Shown here piece by piece: positions 56,244 to 64,000 of a DNA stretch of 64,000 nucleotides. The position numbers and the translations under genes are program-made. This DNA is from Pseudomonas mosselii (GTDB lineage: Bacteria > Pseudomonadota > Gammaproteobacteria > Pseudomonadales > Pseudomonadaceae). Every line of letters begins with the position of its first letter. Position 1 is the stretch's first letter. The stretch is taken from NCBI RefSeq assembly GCF_019823065.1, contig NZ_CP081966.1, positions 5,549,501 through 5,613,500 of the forward strand. Direction: 5' to 3'. The notes beneath the pieces are model-generated. The model ran no database searches, was not told the DNA's origin, and saw only the letters and a list, made by a program, of their open reading frames with translations.

Positions 56244-57859
56244 GCCAGCCGGCAGTCAAGCCCAGTACCAGCACGCTGCGCGTTGTCGAGTGGGACGAGC
56301 TGCCGGAGTCTGTTCGGACCATTCCACAAGGCTACAACCCCATCACCGAAGGTCTGCTGATGGCCCACCAGGCCGATTGGCTGGCCATCCAGGCACAAAT
56401 CAAGCTGTGCGAGAAAGGTCGTCGTACCGGGATCACCTTCGCCGAGGCGCTGGATTCGGTGATCACTGCTGCCTCCCGCAAGATCGCGGGAGGCATGGAT
56501 GTGTTCTATGTCGGCGACACCAAGGAAAAAGGCCTGGAGTTCATTGGCTACTGCGCCAAGTTCAGCCGGGTGATCGCCGAGGCCCAGGCTTCAGGCGTCA
56601 GCGAGATCGAGGAGTTTCTGTTCGAGGACCAAGACGACTCCGGCAACACCCGCCAGATCAACGCCTACCGCATTCGCTATGCCTCGGGTTTCAAGATCGT
56701 CGCACTGTCGAGCAACCCGGCCAACCTGCGCGGCCTGCAGGGCAAGGTCATCATTGACGAAGCAGCCTATCACCGGAACGTCTCCGCCGTGCTCGATGCT
56801 GCAACCGCATTGCTCATCTGGGGCGGTCGCATCGTCATCATCAGCACCCACAACGGCAAGGCCAACGCCTTTAACCAGATGATCGCCGACATCCAGGAAG
56901 GCCGGTATGGCGATGCCGCGGTGGTCTACAAGGCCACCTTCGACGATGCCGTTGCCAACGGCCTGTTCGAGCGGCGATGCATGATGCGCGGTGAGACGCC
57001 CACTGCCGAGGCCAAGGAGGCCTGGTACAAGAGCATCCGCAATGCCTACGGCCCACGCAAAGCGCAGATGCGCGAGGAACTGGACGCCATTCCGCGTGAC
57101 GGTAACGGCGTATGCGTGCCAGGCGTGTGGATCGAGGACGCGATGCGTCCAGGTCGCCAGGTACTGCGCCTGGCCCTGGACGAAGGGTTCACCCTGCAGC
57201 CGCTGTACCGACGCGAGGCGTGGGCCGACACCTGGATTGAGCAACACCTGGTCGAGCTACTGCAGCAGCTTGACCCCGAGCTGCGCTGGTTCCTGGGCAT
57301 GGACTACGCCCGGCACCGGGACTTTTCGATCATCTGTCCGATGTCCGTCGATCAGCAGCGCCATCGTGATGTGCCATTCGTGGTCGAGATGCACAAGGTG
57401 CCGACACGTCAGCAACAGCAGGTGCTGTTCACCATATTGCGCGGTCTGCCCAACTTCATCAGCGCCGCGTTGGACGCCTCTGGCAACGGCGAAACTCTGG
57501 CCGAGGATACCGCCGATGAGTTTGGCCGCGAGCGTATCCAGCAGGTGAAGCTCTCGCGGGCCTGGTACGGCGCCTGGATGCCGCGCTTCATTGGCCTGTT
57601 CGAGGACGCCACCCTTACGCTGCCCAAGGATGACTCGCTGCACCAGGACATCCGCGCTATCGAAACCGTGGATGGCATCCCGATGATCGTCAAAGCCCGC
57701 CAGCAAGACCTCAAAGACCCCGAGCTTTATCGCCACGGCGACTTCGCCGGCGCTGGTGCGCTGGCCACTTTCGCAACCTTGGAGGCGGCCTCTGGCCCCG
57801 TCACCGTCAAATCTCGCCGTCCCAGAGCGACGGCCCGCATCACTCAGGGGTACGCATGA
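56240..57859 (+). CDS. terminase large subunit (Mu gp28-like)
   Basis: The 539-residue protein has the gp28-type ATPase start with a degenerate P-loop (KLCEKGRRTGITFAEA, about 55-70), Walker B KVIIDEAAYHRN, the coupling motif IISTHNG, and a nuclease region (WFLGMDYARHRDFSII with acidic residues). It cuts and packages phage DNA. It overlaps both neighbours by 4 nt. Confidence 0.93.
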   Translation: MSQPAVKPSTSTLRVVEWDELPESVRTIPQGYNPITEGLLMAHQADWLAIQAQIKLCEKGRRTGITFAEALDSVITAASRKIAGGMDVFYVGDTKEKGLEFIGYCAKFSRVIAEAQASGVSEIEEFLFEDQDDSGNTRQINAYRIRYASGFKIVALSSNPANLRGLQGKVIIDEAAYHRNVSAVLDAATALLIWGGRIVIISTHNGKANAFNQMIADIQEGRYGDAAVVYKATFDDAVANGLFERRCMMRGETPTAEAKEAWYKSIRNAYGPRKAQMREELDAIPRDGNGVCVPGVWIEDAMRPGRQVLRLALDEGFTLQPLYRREAWADTWIEQHLVELLQQLDPELRWFLGMDYARHRDFSIICPMSVDQQRHRDVPFVVEMHKVPTRQQQQVLFTILRGLPNFISAALDASGNGETLAEDTADEFGRERIQQVKLSRAWYGAWMPRFIGLFEDATLTLPKDDSLHQDIRAIETVDGIPMIVKARQQDLKDPELYRHGDFAGAGALATFATLEAASGPVTVKSRRPRATARITQGYA

Positions 57860-59355
57860 GCAGCAAAGGCGTGTGGGTCAGCCCCACTGAATTCGTCACG
57901 TTCGCCGAGGCCAAGCGCGACAAGAGCCTCACGGACCATATCGCCAGTCGTGGCCGCAGCTTTGATGCCCAGGCGTTGGGCATGTACTTGCCCAACCCGG
58001 ACCCGATCCTCAAGGCCCAAGGCAAGGACATCAAGGTCTATCGCGACCTCCGAAGTGCGGCCCTGGTAGGCGGGAACATCCGTCGTCGCAAGTCGTCGGT
58101 ACTCGCCCTGGAGCGCGATTTGAAACGTAGCCAGGCGCCGGTACGGGTAGAGCGCTTTGTCCGCGATTGGCTGGCGGACCTTGACCTGGACCGTATCGTT
58201 CGCGAGCTGCTCGATGCTGCTCTGTTTGGCTATCAGCCCGTGGAACTGATGTGGAAGCCCGTTGGACTGCACCTGGTCCCCGAAGACTTGCTGGGCAAAC
58301 CGGCCGAATGGTTCCTCTACGATCAGGACAACCAACTGCGCTTTCGCGCCCGCGATGCTGGCATCCAGGGTGAGCTGTGCGATCCGCAGCGCTTCGTTGT
58401 CGCCCGTCAGGACGCCACCTACAACAACCCCTACGGTTTCGCCGACCTTTCCATGTGTTTCTGGCCGGTCGTGTTCATGAAGGGCGGCATGAAATTCTGG
58501 GTCCAATTCACCGAGAAGTACGGCAGCCCTTGGCTGATCGGCAAGCATCCACGTGGGGCCTCGACCAAGGAAACCGACGAGCTGCTGGACGCCCTGGAAC
58601 TGATGGTTCAGGACGCCGTAGCCGTGGTGCCAAACGACTCCAGCGTCGAGATCAAGGAAGCAGCGGGCAAGACCGGTAGTGCCGATGTCTACCGTGAACT
58701 GCTGATGTACTGCCGCAGCGAGATCAACGTTGCGCTGCTAGGCCAGAACCAGACGACCGAAGCGACATCCACCCGTGCCAGCGCTCAAGCTGGTTTGGAC
58801 GTAACAGACGACATCCGCGACGGCGATGCTGGCATCGTTGCCGCAACGCTCAACGCCGCGATCCGCCTGGTGGTCGATCTCAACTTCGGCGAGAACATCG
58901 ATGCCCCGGTGTATGAACTATGGGAACAGGAGCAGATCGACAAGACCTTGGCCGAGCGCGACAAGTCGCTGACGGATGCTGGCGTCAAGTTCACCAGTGC
59001 CTACTGGCAACGCACCTACAACCTGCAGGACGGCGATATTGACACCAGCACCGCCGTGCAACCTGGGCCGGAGTTCGCCGAAGCCACCATGCTACGTCCG
59101 GTACTGGACCAGTTGGCGTTAGACCAGGGCATCGACGGCTTGGCTTCTTCGGAACTGCAGCTGCAGGCAGAGCAAGCGTTGCTGCCGGTGATCGAGGCCT
59201 TGCAGAAAGGTCGCGACGAAACCGAGATCCTGGGGCTGCTGGCCGAGACTGCCCCGGACCTGGATGCCGAAGCGCTCCAGGCCATGCTGGCCAAGCTACT
59301 GTTCATGGCCAACCTGTGGGGCCGACTCAGTGCTGCAGCTGATCGCGAGGACTGA
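57856..59355 (+). CDS. portal protein (Mu gp29-like, DUF935)
   Basis: The 499-residue protein fits DUF935: PDPILKAQGKDIKVYRDLRS, YGSPWLIGKHPRG, LGQNQTTEATSTRASAQAG (core GQNQTTEATSTRASAQAG). It forms the ring through which DNA enters the head. Its stop overlaps the start of gp30 as TGATG. Confidence 0.93.
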   Translation: MSSKGVWVSPTEFVTFAEAKRDKSLTDHIASRGRSFDAQALGMYLPNPDPILKAQGKDIKVYRDLRSAALVGGNIRRRKSSVLALERDLKRSQAPVRVERFVRDWLADLDLDRIVRELLDAALFGYQPVELMWKPVGLHLVPEDLLGKPAEWFLYDQDNQLRFRARDAGIQGELCDPQRFVVARQDATYNNPYGFADLSMCFWPVVFMKGGMKFWVQFTEKYGSPWLIGKHPRGASTKETDELLDALELMVQDAVAVVPNDSSVEIKEAAGKTGSADVYRELLMYCRSEINVALLGQNQTTEATSTRASAQAGLDVTDDIRDGDAGIVAATLNAAIRLVVDLNFGENIDAPVYELWEQEQIDKTLAERDKSLTDAGVKFTSAYWQRTYNLQDGDIDTSTAVQPGPEFAEATMLRPVLDQLALDQGIDGLASSELQLQAEQALLPVIEALQKGRDETEILGLLAETAPDLDAEALQAMLAKLLFMANLWGRLSAAADRED

Positions 59356-60182
59356 TGATGGCCAACGCCAAGCCAGTCAACCCGGCCGATCTCAAGGCTA
59401 TCTTCGGCCTGGAGCCTGCCGCCGCTATCACCTACCTCACGGGCAAGGGCTATGCGATCACCTGGGACTGGCAGGACATGCTGGACGCAGCCCACAACCA
59501 GGCATTCACCGTGGCCAAAGCCATGCGCCTCGACCTGCTGTCGGACATTCGCGAGGCCTTGGAGCGTGTCCAGAAGGAAGGCAAGACGCTGCAGCAGTTC
59601 ACCAAAGAGCTACAACCCGTCCTCGAGCAGCACGGGTGGTGGGGCAAGCAGGTCCTGGTTGATAGCAAAGGTGAAGCAGAACTGGTGCAGCTGGGCAGCC
59701 CACGCCGGCTCAAGACGATCTACCAGACCAATCTCCAGAGCGCCTACATGGCGGGGCGACAAGCAACCATGGAAGAGTCGGTCGAGACCCACCCATACTG
59801 GCGCTACATCGCGGTAATGGATGGCAAGACACGGCCCAGTCATGCAGCCCTGAACGGTGTGGTGTACCGGCATGATGATCCGGTGTGGTCCAGTATTTTC
59901 CCTCCAAACGGCTTCAACTGCCGATGCCGGGTGACAGCAGTGTCCGAGGCGGCCATGAAACGCCGCAAACTGACATTGCTGTCCAGTGCGGGCAACGTGC
60001 GTACCGAGACCGTTGAGGTTGGGGCCAACAAGCGCACGGGGGAAGTGCGCACTGCCGATGTCACCATCGTCAGGGTGCCCGATGCCAACGGCAAGGTACG
60101 ACAATTCCGCACCGACCCTGGCTTTAACCACAGTCCTGGCGAAGGCTTGGCCGAAGCATTGAAGCGAAAGGAGTCTGCATGA
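59355..60182 (+). CDS. head morphogenesis protein (Mu F/gp30-like)
   Basis: The 275-residue protein carries the phage Mu F-like domain: WRYIAVMDGKTRPSHAALNG...PPNGFNCRCRVTAVSE (about 145-200), a zinc-like NCRC signature. It is a minor head protein needed for assembly. It overlaps portal and gpG genes by 1-4 nt. Confidence 0.9.
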   Translation: MMANAKPVNPADLKAIFGLEPAAAITYLTGKGYAITWDWQDMLDAAHNQAFTVAKAMRLDLLSDIREALERVQKEGKTLQQFTKELQPVLEQHGWWGKQVLVDSKGEAELVQLGSPRRLKTIYQTNLQSAYMAGRQATMEESVETHPYWRYIAVMDGKTRPSHAALNGVVYRHDDPVWSSIFPPNGFNCRCRVTAVSEAAMKRRKLTLLSSAGNVRTETVEVGANKRTGEVRTADVTIVRVPDANGKVRQFRTDPGFNHSPGEGLAEALKRKESA

Positions 60183-60661
60183 TCACCATCGAGCTTGAAC
60201 ACGAACGGGTCCAGCAGGCGCTACGTCGTGTTGAATGGGCAGTCGGCGAGCTGACACCATTGATGCGTGGCATTGCGGCCGAGTTTGCCAGCATCACCGA
60301 AGAGAACTTTGAAGATGAGGCACAAGGTGGTGATGCCTGGCCGAAGCTGTCCGATGTCACCACTGGTCGCCGGGAGCAGTCACGAACCTGGCCAGGCAAG
60401 ATGTTGCAGGTTACTGCAGGTGGGCTGTCTGCCTCGGTGACCACTCAGGCAACGGCTAGCAGCGCGCTGATCGGAAGCAACAAACCTTATGCCGCCATGA
60501 TGTTCTTCGGCGGTACCCAAGATGAGTTTCCACACCTGTGGGGCGACATTCCGGCCCGACCTTACCTACCCATGGATACCGAAGGCCAGCTCCAGCCTGA
60601 AGCTGAGGAAGCCATTCTCAGTCTCGCGTTGGAGCACGTTCACCAAGCGGCTCGTGTATAA
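60179..60661 (+). CDS. virion morphogenesis protein (Mu gpG-like)
   Basis: The 160-residue protein matches the phage virion morphogenesis family: AAEFASITEENFEDEA, WPKLSDVT, LIGSNKPYAAMMFFGGTQ and IPARPYLPMD (RPFLG-like end). gpG in Mu links head and tail assembly. It is followed by a 113-nt gap and the moron. Confidence 0.9.
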   Translation: MITIELEHERVQQALRRVEWAVGELTPLMRGIAAEFASITEENFEDEAQGGDAWPKLSDVTTGRREQSRTWPGKMLQVTAGGLSASVTTQATASSALIGSNKPYAAMMFFGGTQDEFPHLWGDIPARPYLPMDTEGQLQPEAEEAILSLALEHVHQAARV

Positions 60662-60730
60662 GGTCTCAACGCGATGAGCAAGGGCATGGGCTGGCGAAGG
60701 GAGAGATGTGCTGGCTAAGCGCGCCATAAA

Positions 60731-60744
60731 GGCTTTATAAAGCC
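60731..60744. promoter_or_regulatory. perfect palindrome before the moron
   Basis: GGCTTTATAAAGCC is an uninterrupted 14-bp palindrome 30 nt upstream of the moron start, in AT-richer DNA with GATATTC close by. It could be an operator or part of a promoter; with no loop it is unlikely to be a hairpin terminator. Confidence 0.45.
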
Positions 60745-60774
60745 ACTTGGTAGATATTCAGACAGGAGGTTCAA

Positions 60775-61206
60775 ATGCCAGTAGCAGGTTTTCACTCAGA
60801 GTGGGTCACCCTTGGAAGGCATCGCGTGCTGTTAGAGTGCCGAGCCAGCTACCCGGACAAGGCGGACCACTTCATCGCGGGAGTTGTTGCAGAGATCATC
60901 AATCACAATGGCAGTGGCGACGCTAGGCTGGTCCATGTGTACTACAACGACAAAGCGAGCATTCACCACGTAACGATTGCGTCTACCAACCAAGATGACC
61001 TCGCGCTCGGAGACCTCACGACCAAGGTCCTACAGTCTATCTATGGCTCTGGCAATTACGACTGTGACGTCCAGATCATTGAAAGGGGGAACGAGAGTTC
61101 CGACCATTATGAGCATATGGAACATCTCAGCGTAGGCGCTGGCTTGGCCGAGGATCGCTGGCAGCACGGCAAGGATTTGCATAACGCCATCTTCGGCGAT
61201 CGGTAA
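60775..61206 (+). CDS. moron protein, 143 aa, unknown
   Basis: AGGAGG at 60763-60768 makes ATG 60775 a strong start. The protein (FHSEWVTLGRHRVLLECRASYPDK, VVAEIINHNGSGDARLVHVYYNDKASIHHVTIAST) looks like a compact alpha/beta domain with a His/Asp-rich end (SSDHYEHMEHLSVG). No family was recognised. It interrupts the Mu head order between gpG and the protease, has lower GC than its neighbours, and has its own hairpin after it. Confidence 0.75.
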   Translation: MPVAGFHSEWVTLGRHRVLLECRASYPDKADHFIAGVVAEIINHNGSGDARLVHVYYNDKASIHHVTIASTNQDDLALGDLTTKVLQSIYGSGNYDCDVQIIERGNESSDHYEHMEHLSVGAGLAEDRWQHGKDLHNAIFGDR

Positions 61207-61215
61207 ACGCCCCCC

Positions 61216-61238
61216 GCGCGGCCTCGATTGGGCCGCGC
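61216..61238 (+). terminator. hairpin after the moron
   Basis: GCGCGGCC and GGCCGCGC (61216-61223, 61231-61238) pair over 8 bp with a 7-nt loop, 10 nt after the moron stop. Confidence 0.6.
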
Positions 61239-61259
61239 ACTCTACTCCCTCGCAACACC

Positions 61260-61279
61260 CTTTAAACACGATTAAAAGC
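61260..61279 (+). promoter_or_regulatory. late-control dyad, copy 2
   Basis: CTTTAAACACGATTAAAAGC holds the same TTTAA-N6-TTAAA dyad as 53314-53333, 62 nt upstream of the protease gene. It probably starts or boosts a second late transcript. Confidence 0.6.
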
Positions 61280-61340
61280 CTGAGGCCTTCAGGTTTGTCA
61301 GTCTGCACGCATGTTCTCCCTCCAATGCGTGCGGCAGCCC

Positions 61341-62438
61341 ATGAAGCCACTACATATTTTCAAGCCGGGGAAGCACACCGCGATGAGCGGTGCTGACTTC
61401 AACTTCAGCGAGTCAGATCTGGCCGCGACGGTACGGGCCTACGATCCTACATTGCACGAGGCACCTCTAGTCCTTGGCCATCCGAAACATGACGCGCCTG
61501 CTGCAGGCTGGGTGCAATCGCTCAGCGCCACCGCCGATGGGTTGATTGCCAACCCGTCGCAGGTCGATCCGGCCTTTGCCGACCTAGTGAGCAAGGGCAG
61601 CTTCAAGAAGATTTCTGCTTCCTTCTATCACCCGGACTCCCCGAGCAACCCGGCTCCAGGCGTGTACTACCTGCGCCATGTCGGCTTCCTCGGTGCCCAG
61701 CCCCCTGCTGTGAAGGGTCTTCGCCCCATCGAGCTGGGCGATGCCGACGAAGGGGTGATCGAGTTCTCCGACTTCGGCCATGAAACCAGCGCGTCACTCT
61801 GGCGCCGCCTACGCGACTGGATCATCGGTGAGCGTGGGCTAGAGGTGGCTGACCAGGTCATTCCAGATTGGCAGATCAGCAACCTGATCGAAGTGGCCCA
61901 TGCCGACGAGTCACGTCCTTCCTTCAGCGAACCCACTCCACCCGCCACAACCGAGGATTCCCCCGTGAAGCCCGAAGAAATTACCGCCATGCGCGAGGAA
62001 AACGAGCGCCTCAAGAACCAGGTGCAGCAGCACCAGGAGCAAACCCGCAAGTCTCGGCAGGACGCCACCCACAAAACCAACCTTGCCTTTGCCGAAGGGC
62101 TGGTAGGCGAAGGCCGCTTGCTGCCCAAGCACGCCGCCGCCCTGGTCGCGGCCCTGGACTTTGCCGAATCGGTCGACAGCCCGCTGGAGTTCGGTGAAGG
62201 TGAAGCCCGCCAGCCCGTCGCCACCGGCTTGAAGGCGATCTTCTCCGACCTGCCCAAGCAGATCGACTTCGCCGAGAAAGCCAGCAAGGAGCGCCAGGGA
62301 GGCGGCAGTGCTGTGGTGGACCTGGAGTTCGCCGAGAAGAACACCGACCCCGACCGCCTCGATCTGCACCAGCGCGCCAATGCGCTGGCCGCCGAGAAAA
62401 ACATCCCCTACGAGTCGGCCGTGCGCCAACTCATCTGA
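61341..62438 (+). CDS. head maturation protease and scaffold (Mu I/Z-like)
   Basis: The 365-residue protein starts MKPLHIFKPGKHTAMSGADFNFSESDLAATV (core HIFKPGKHTAMSG), the Mu gpI protease type, and has a coiled-coil scaffold half (about 210-365, EEITAMREENERLKNQVQQ). An in-frame GTG at 61965 with GAGGA upstream may start the scaffold alone, as Z in Mu. It processes and shapes the procapsid. The upstream ATG at 61311 lacks a good site. Confidence 0.88.
   Translation: MKPLHIFKPGKHTAMSGADFNFSESDLAATVRAYDPTLHEAPLVLGHPKHDAPAAGWVQSLSATADGLIANPSQVDPAFADLVSKGSFKKISASFYHPDSPSNPAPGVYYLRHVGFLGAQPPAVKGLRPIELGDADEGVIEFSDFGHETSASLWRRLRDWIIGERGLEVADQVIPDWQISNLIEVAHADESRPSFSEPTPPATTEDSPVKPEEITAMREENERLKNQVQQHQEQTRKSRQDATHKTNLAFAEGLVGEGRLLPKHAAALVAALDFAESVDSPLEFGEGEARQPVATGLKAIFSDLPKQIDFAEKASKERQGGGSAVVDLEFAEKNTDPDRLDLHQRANALAAEKNIPYESAVRQLI
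61965..62438 (+). CDS. internal-start scaffold protein candidate (Mu Z-like)
   Basis: GTG at 61965, 7 nt after GAGGA, is in frame with the protease gene and would yield a 157-residue scaffold (MKPEEITAMREENERLKNQ). In Mu the scaffold Z is made this way from gene I. Confidence 0.6.
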   Translation: MKPEEITAMREENERLKNQVQQHQEQTRKSRQDATHKTNLAFAEGLVGEGRLLPKHAAALVAALDFAESVDSPLEFGEGEARQPVATGLKAIFSDLPKQIDFAEKASKERQGGGSAVVDLEFAEKNTDPDRLDLHQRANALAAEKNIPYESAVRQLI

Positions 62439-62453
62439 TCCGCAGGAGCAACC

Positions 62454-63377
62454 ATGGCAGATCGTTTGAAGCAACTCCGGATCGTTGACCCGGTCCTGAC
62501 CAACCTGGCGCGCGGCTATCGCAACGCGCAGTTCATCGGTGAGGCGCTGTTCCCTGTTGCCCTGATGGACAAGGAGGCCGGAACCATCCCGCTGTTTGGC
62601 AAGGAGGCGTTCGAGGTGTACGACACCGAACGTGCGCTCCGCGCTCAATCCAACATCATGAACCCAGATGATGTTGATGGACTGGACGTAGTCCTGCGAG
62701 AGCATGACATCGCCTATCCGGTCGACTATCGCGAGCAGGCTGAGGCCCTGTTCGACGCCCAGGCGCGAGCCTCCCGACGCGTAGTGGATGTCATCGACCT
62801 ACGGCGTGAGGTTGCCTGCGCCAAGCTTGCGCAGAATCCCAACACGTACCTGCCAGGCGCGAAGGTCACCCTGGCCGGTTCCAGTCAGTGGAGCAACGGT
62901 GGTGGTGACCCGGTGGCGGATGTCGAACGTGGCAAGGAAGTCATCCGCAGTCGGATCGGCGTACGCCCCAACACCATGACCATGGGCGCTTCGGTGTACG
63001 CCTCGTTGAAGTTCCATCCCAAGCTGCAGGAAGCCTTGGGCAGCAACGAGAGAAAGCTGATCACCTTGGAACACCTCAAGGTGCTGTTCGGTGTCTCGGA
63101 CATCCACATCGGCGAAGCGCTCGCCAGCGCAGGGACGGTCGGGGATATCTGGAGCGACAGCCTGCAATTGGCCTACGTGACCAAGCCACAAGGTGGTGCT
63201 CAGACCAATTACGAAGATCCGAGCTTCGGCTACACCCTGCGTCGTAAAGGCATGCCGGAGATCGACACCTTTGATGGTGCAGGCGGCAAGCTCCATTACG
63301 TGCGCAACACGGACATCTATAAGCCCGTCGTAGTGGGCGCCGATGCCGGGTACCTGATCTCCGATATCAACAGCTGA
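62454..63377 (+). CDS. major capsid protein (Mu T-like)
   Basis: The 307-residue protein follows the protease/scaffold gene by 15 nt and has the pattern of major capsid proteins of BcepMu-type phages: RLKQLRIVDPVLTNLARGYRNAQFIGEALFPV (core LTNLARGYRNAQFIGEALFP), IGVRPNTMTMGASVYASL and VGADAGYLISDIN. It has no signal or catalytic motif and is predicted mixed alpha/beta. AGGAG lies before ATG 62454. Confidence 0.88.
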   Translation: MADRLKQLRIVDPVLTNLARGYRNAQFIGEALFPVALMDKEAGTIPLFGKEAFEVYDTERALRAQSNIMNPDDVDGLDVVLREHDIAYPVDYREQAEALFDAQARASRRVVDVIDLRREVACAKLAQNPNTYLPGAKVTLAGSSQWSNGGGDPVADVERGKEVIRSRIGVRPNTMTMGASVYASLKFHPKLQEALGSNERKLITLEHLKVLFGVSDIHIGEALASAGTVGDIWSDSLQLAYVTKPQGGAQTNYEDPSFGYTLRRKGMPEIDTFDGAGGKLHYVRNTDIYKPVVVGADAGYLISDINS

Positions 63378-63385
63378 GGTGAGTC

Positions 63386-63715
63386 ATGGCTGCTAAACCC
63401 AAACCCGACGACAAGAACCCTGTAAGCGAGCAAAGCCCGGAGCAGAAAGACCTACAGGTGCCCGAAACCCTGCAGCCTCCTGCTACCCCAGCAGACCAAC
63501 TGAGCGGGCCGACTGGTGGTGAATCAGGGACATTGACGCCTGAGCCGGAACCCGAGGCCAAGCCGGGCAAAGAGCAGTACCTGATCACCAGCCGGAGCGA
63601 CGTGCTGCATAACGGCGACCTCTACACCGAGGGTGAGCCCCTGTGGCTCGACCAGGACGAAGCCTACCCACTGCTGCGAAACGGCTGCATCAAGCCGAAG
63701 GATGGTGCCCGGTGA
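63386..63715 (+). CDS. head-associated protein with Pro/Glu-rich N-terminus, 109 aa
   Basis: The first ~60 residues are low-complexity, rich in Pro, Glu, Gln and Lys. A small C-terminal domain follows (EQYLITSRSDVLHNGDLYTEGEPLWLDQDEAYPLLRNGCIKP; core GEPLWLDQDEAYPLLRNG), seen in short phage head proteins. It ends overlapping the next start as GTGA. Role unknown. Confidence 0.7.
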   Translation: MAAKPKPDDKNPVSEQSPEQKDLQVPETLQPPATPADQLSGPTGGESGTLTPEPEPEAKPGKEQYLITSRSDVLHNGDLYTEGEPLWLDQDEAYPLLRNGCIKPKDGAR

Positions 63716-64000
63716 AAACGAAACAACCTGTACTGACCACATCACTGGTCGCCTTGGTGGATCTGCCACGCCATCGTTTCGCGGGCTTGGACGGTGGCCT
63801 TTGCGCCGTTGGTGCCAAGTCCCTGGGGACGGTTGCTGCTGACACCGAAGCCGGTAATACCGCTCCCGTCGATGTCCTGGGCATCTGCCTGGTGAGTGCG
63901 GGGGGCGCAATCACTGCCGGTGCCGAAGTCGAGTCCGATGCCTCCGGGCGTGCGGTGACCCGCACCACCGGCAAAGCCAACGGCATCGCCCTGGATGCTG
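63712..64000 (+). CDS. DUF2190-type capsid decoration protein, N-terminal part
   Basis: A GTG start at 63712 overlaps the preceding stop. The 96 codons seen (KTKQPVLTTSLVALVDLPRHRFAGLDGGLCAVG, ...SDASGRAVTRTTGKANGIALDA) fit DUF2190, whose members decorate capsids: the DASGRAV and GIALDA segments are characteristic. It is cut by the window end. Confidence 0.75.
   Translation, partial: MKTKQPVLTTSLVALVDLPRHRFAGLDGGLCAVGAKSLGTVAADTEAGNTAPVDVLGICLVSAGGAITAGAEVESDASGRAVTRTTGKANGIALDA

Larger units (their letters stand above)
42778..64000. mobile_element. Mu-like transposable prophage (BcepMu type), left part
   Basis: Everything after eutB is phage: leftward early genes ending in a Mor activator, a DDE transposase with its AAA partner, an XRE repressor, then rightward lysis and Mu-type head genes. 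The exact left end is not fixed; it lies between the eutB stop and the Mor terminator (42778-42897), and the right end is outside the window. The inverted early module and the BcepMu gp16-type gene place it near BcepMu rather than Mu, by inference. Confidence 0.93.

Overview
The window is high-GC Pseudomonas DNA. Gene content and order (thiE-hemL, ybeZ-ybeY-corC-lnt, leuS-lptE-holA, lipB-lipA, dacA-rlpA-mltB-rodA-mrdA-rlmH-rsfS-nadD-proA), Pseudomonas-type REP hairpins and protein sequences resemble the P. putida group; the species call is inference from remembered homologues. There are two parts: conserved chromosome at 1-42777 and a Mu-like transposable prophage from about 42780 to the window end, which cuts it off in its head genes.

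Chromosome. 1-6347 holds the end of thiE, hemL, a Sel1-repeat protein and the ybeZ-ybeY-corC-lnt cluster (rRNA maturation and lipoprotein acylation). 6493-13927 holds a YdcF-like protein, leuS, lptE, holA, a 54-codon arfA whose own coding sequence carries a strong hairpin, and a lytic transglycosylase. 14000-26440 is a long leftward run: ldcA, lipA, lipB, ybeD, dacA, rlpA, mltB, rodA, mrdA, rlmH, rsfS, nadD, proA, mainly peptidoglycan elongation and remodelling plus lipoate, NAD and proline synthesis. 26736-35884 holds a 3-methyladenine glycosylase, a DedA-PAP2 fusion, a Lon-N protein, a LrgA/LrgB pair, a MaoC protein, a MORN-repeat/caspase-like lipoprotein, an NAD-binding protein, a YceK-like lipoprotein, ubiX and mpl. 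35951-42777 is an ethanolamine catabolism locus: a sigma54 activator (with a REP element translated in frame), a -24/-12 promoter, aldehyde dehydrogenase, ethanolamine permease and eutB. eutC is absent where expected because the prophage begins immediately after eutB.

Prophage. The early module is transcribed leftward from about 51013 to 42905: a BcepMu gp16-type HTH protein, several small regulators, the DDE transposase, the AAA target-capture ATPase B, DUF3164, GemA and a Mor-type activator at the end. An XRE repressor is transcribed rightward from a shared control region that carries an 18-bp palindrome. Beyond the repressor is an accessory cluster (51569-53311) of small membrane, secreted and SLATT-like genes, the best candidate for an uncharacterised exclusion or defence function. 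Then come lysis genes (endolysin-like, holin-like, nested spanins), a DksA/TraR protein and the Mu-like head genes gp25-gp30, G, protease/scaffold I/Z, major capsid T and decoration-type proteins. A dyad TTTAA-N6-TTAAA occurs upstream of both the lysis block and the protease/capsid block and may be the late activator site. A separate low-GC moron with its own hairpin sits between gpG and the protease gene. The inverted early module matches the BcepMu type of transposable phage rather than classical Mu.
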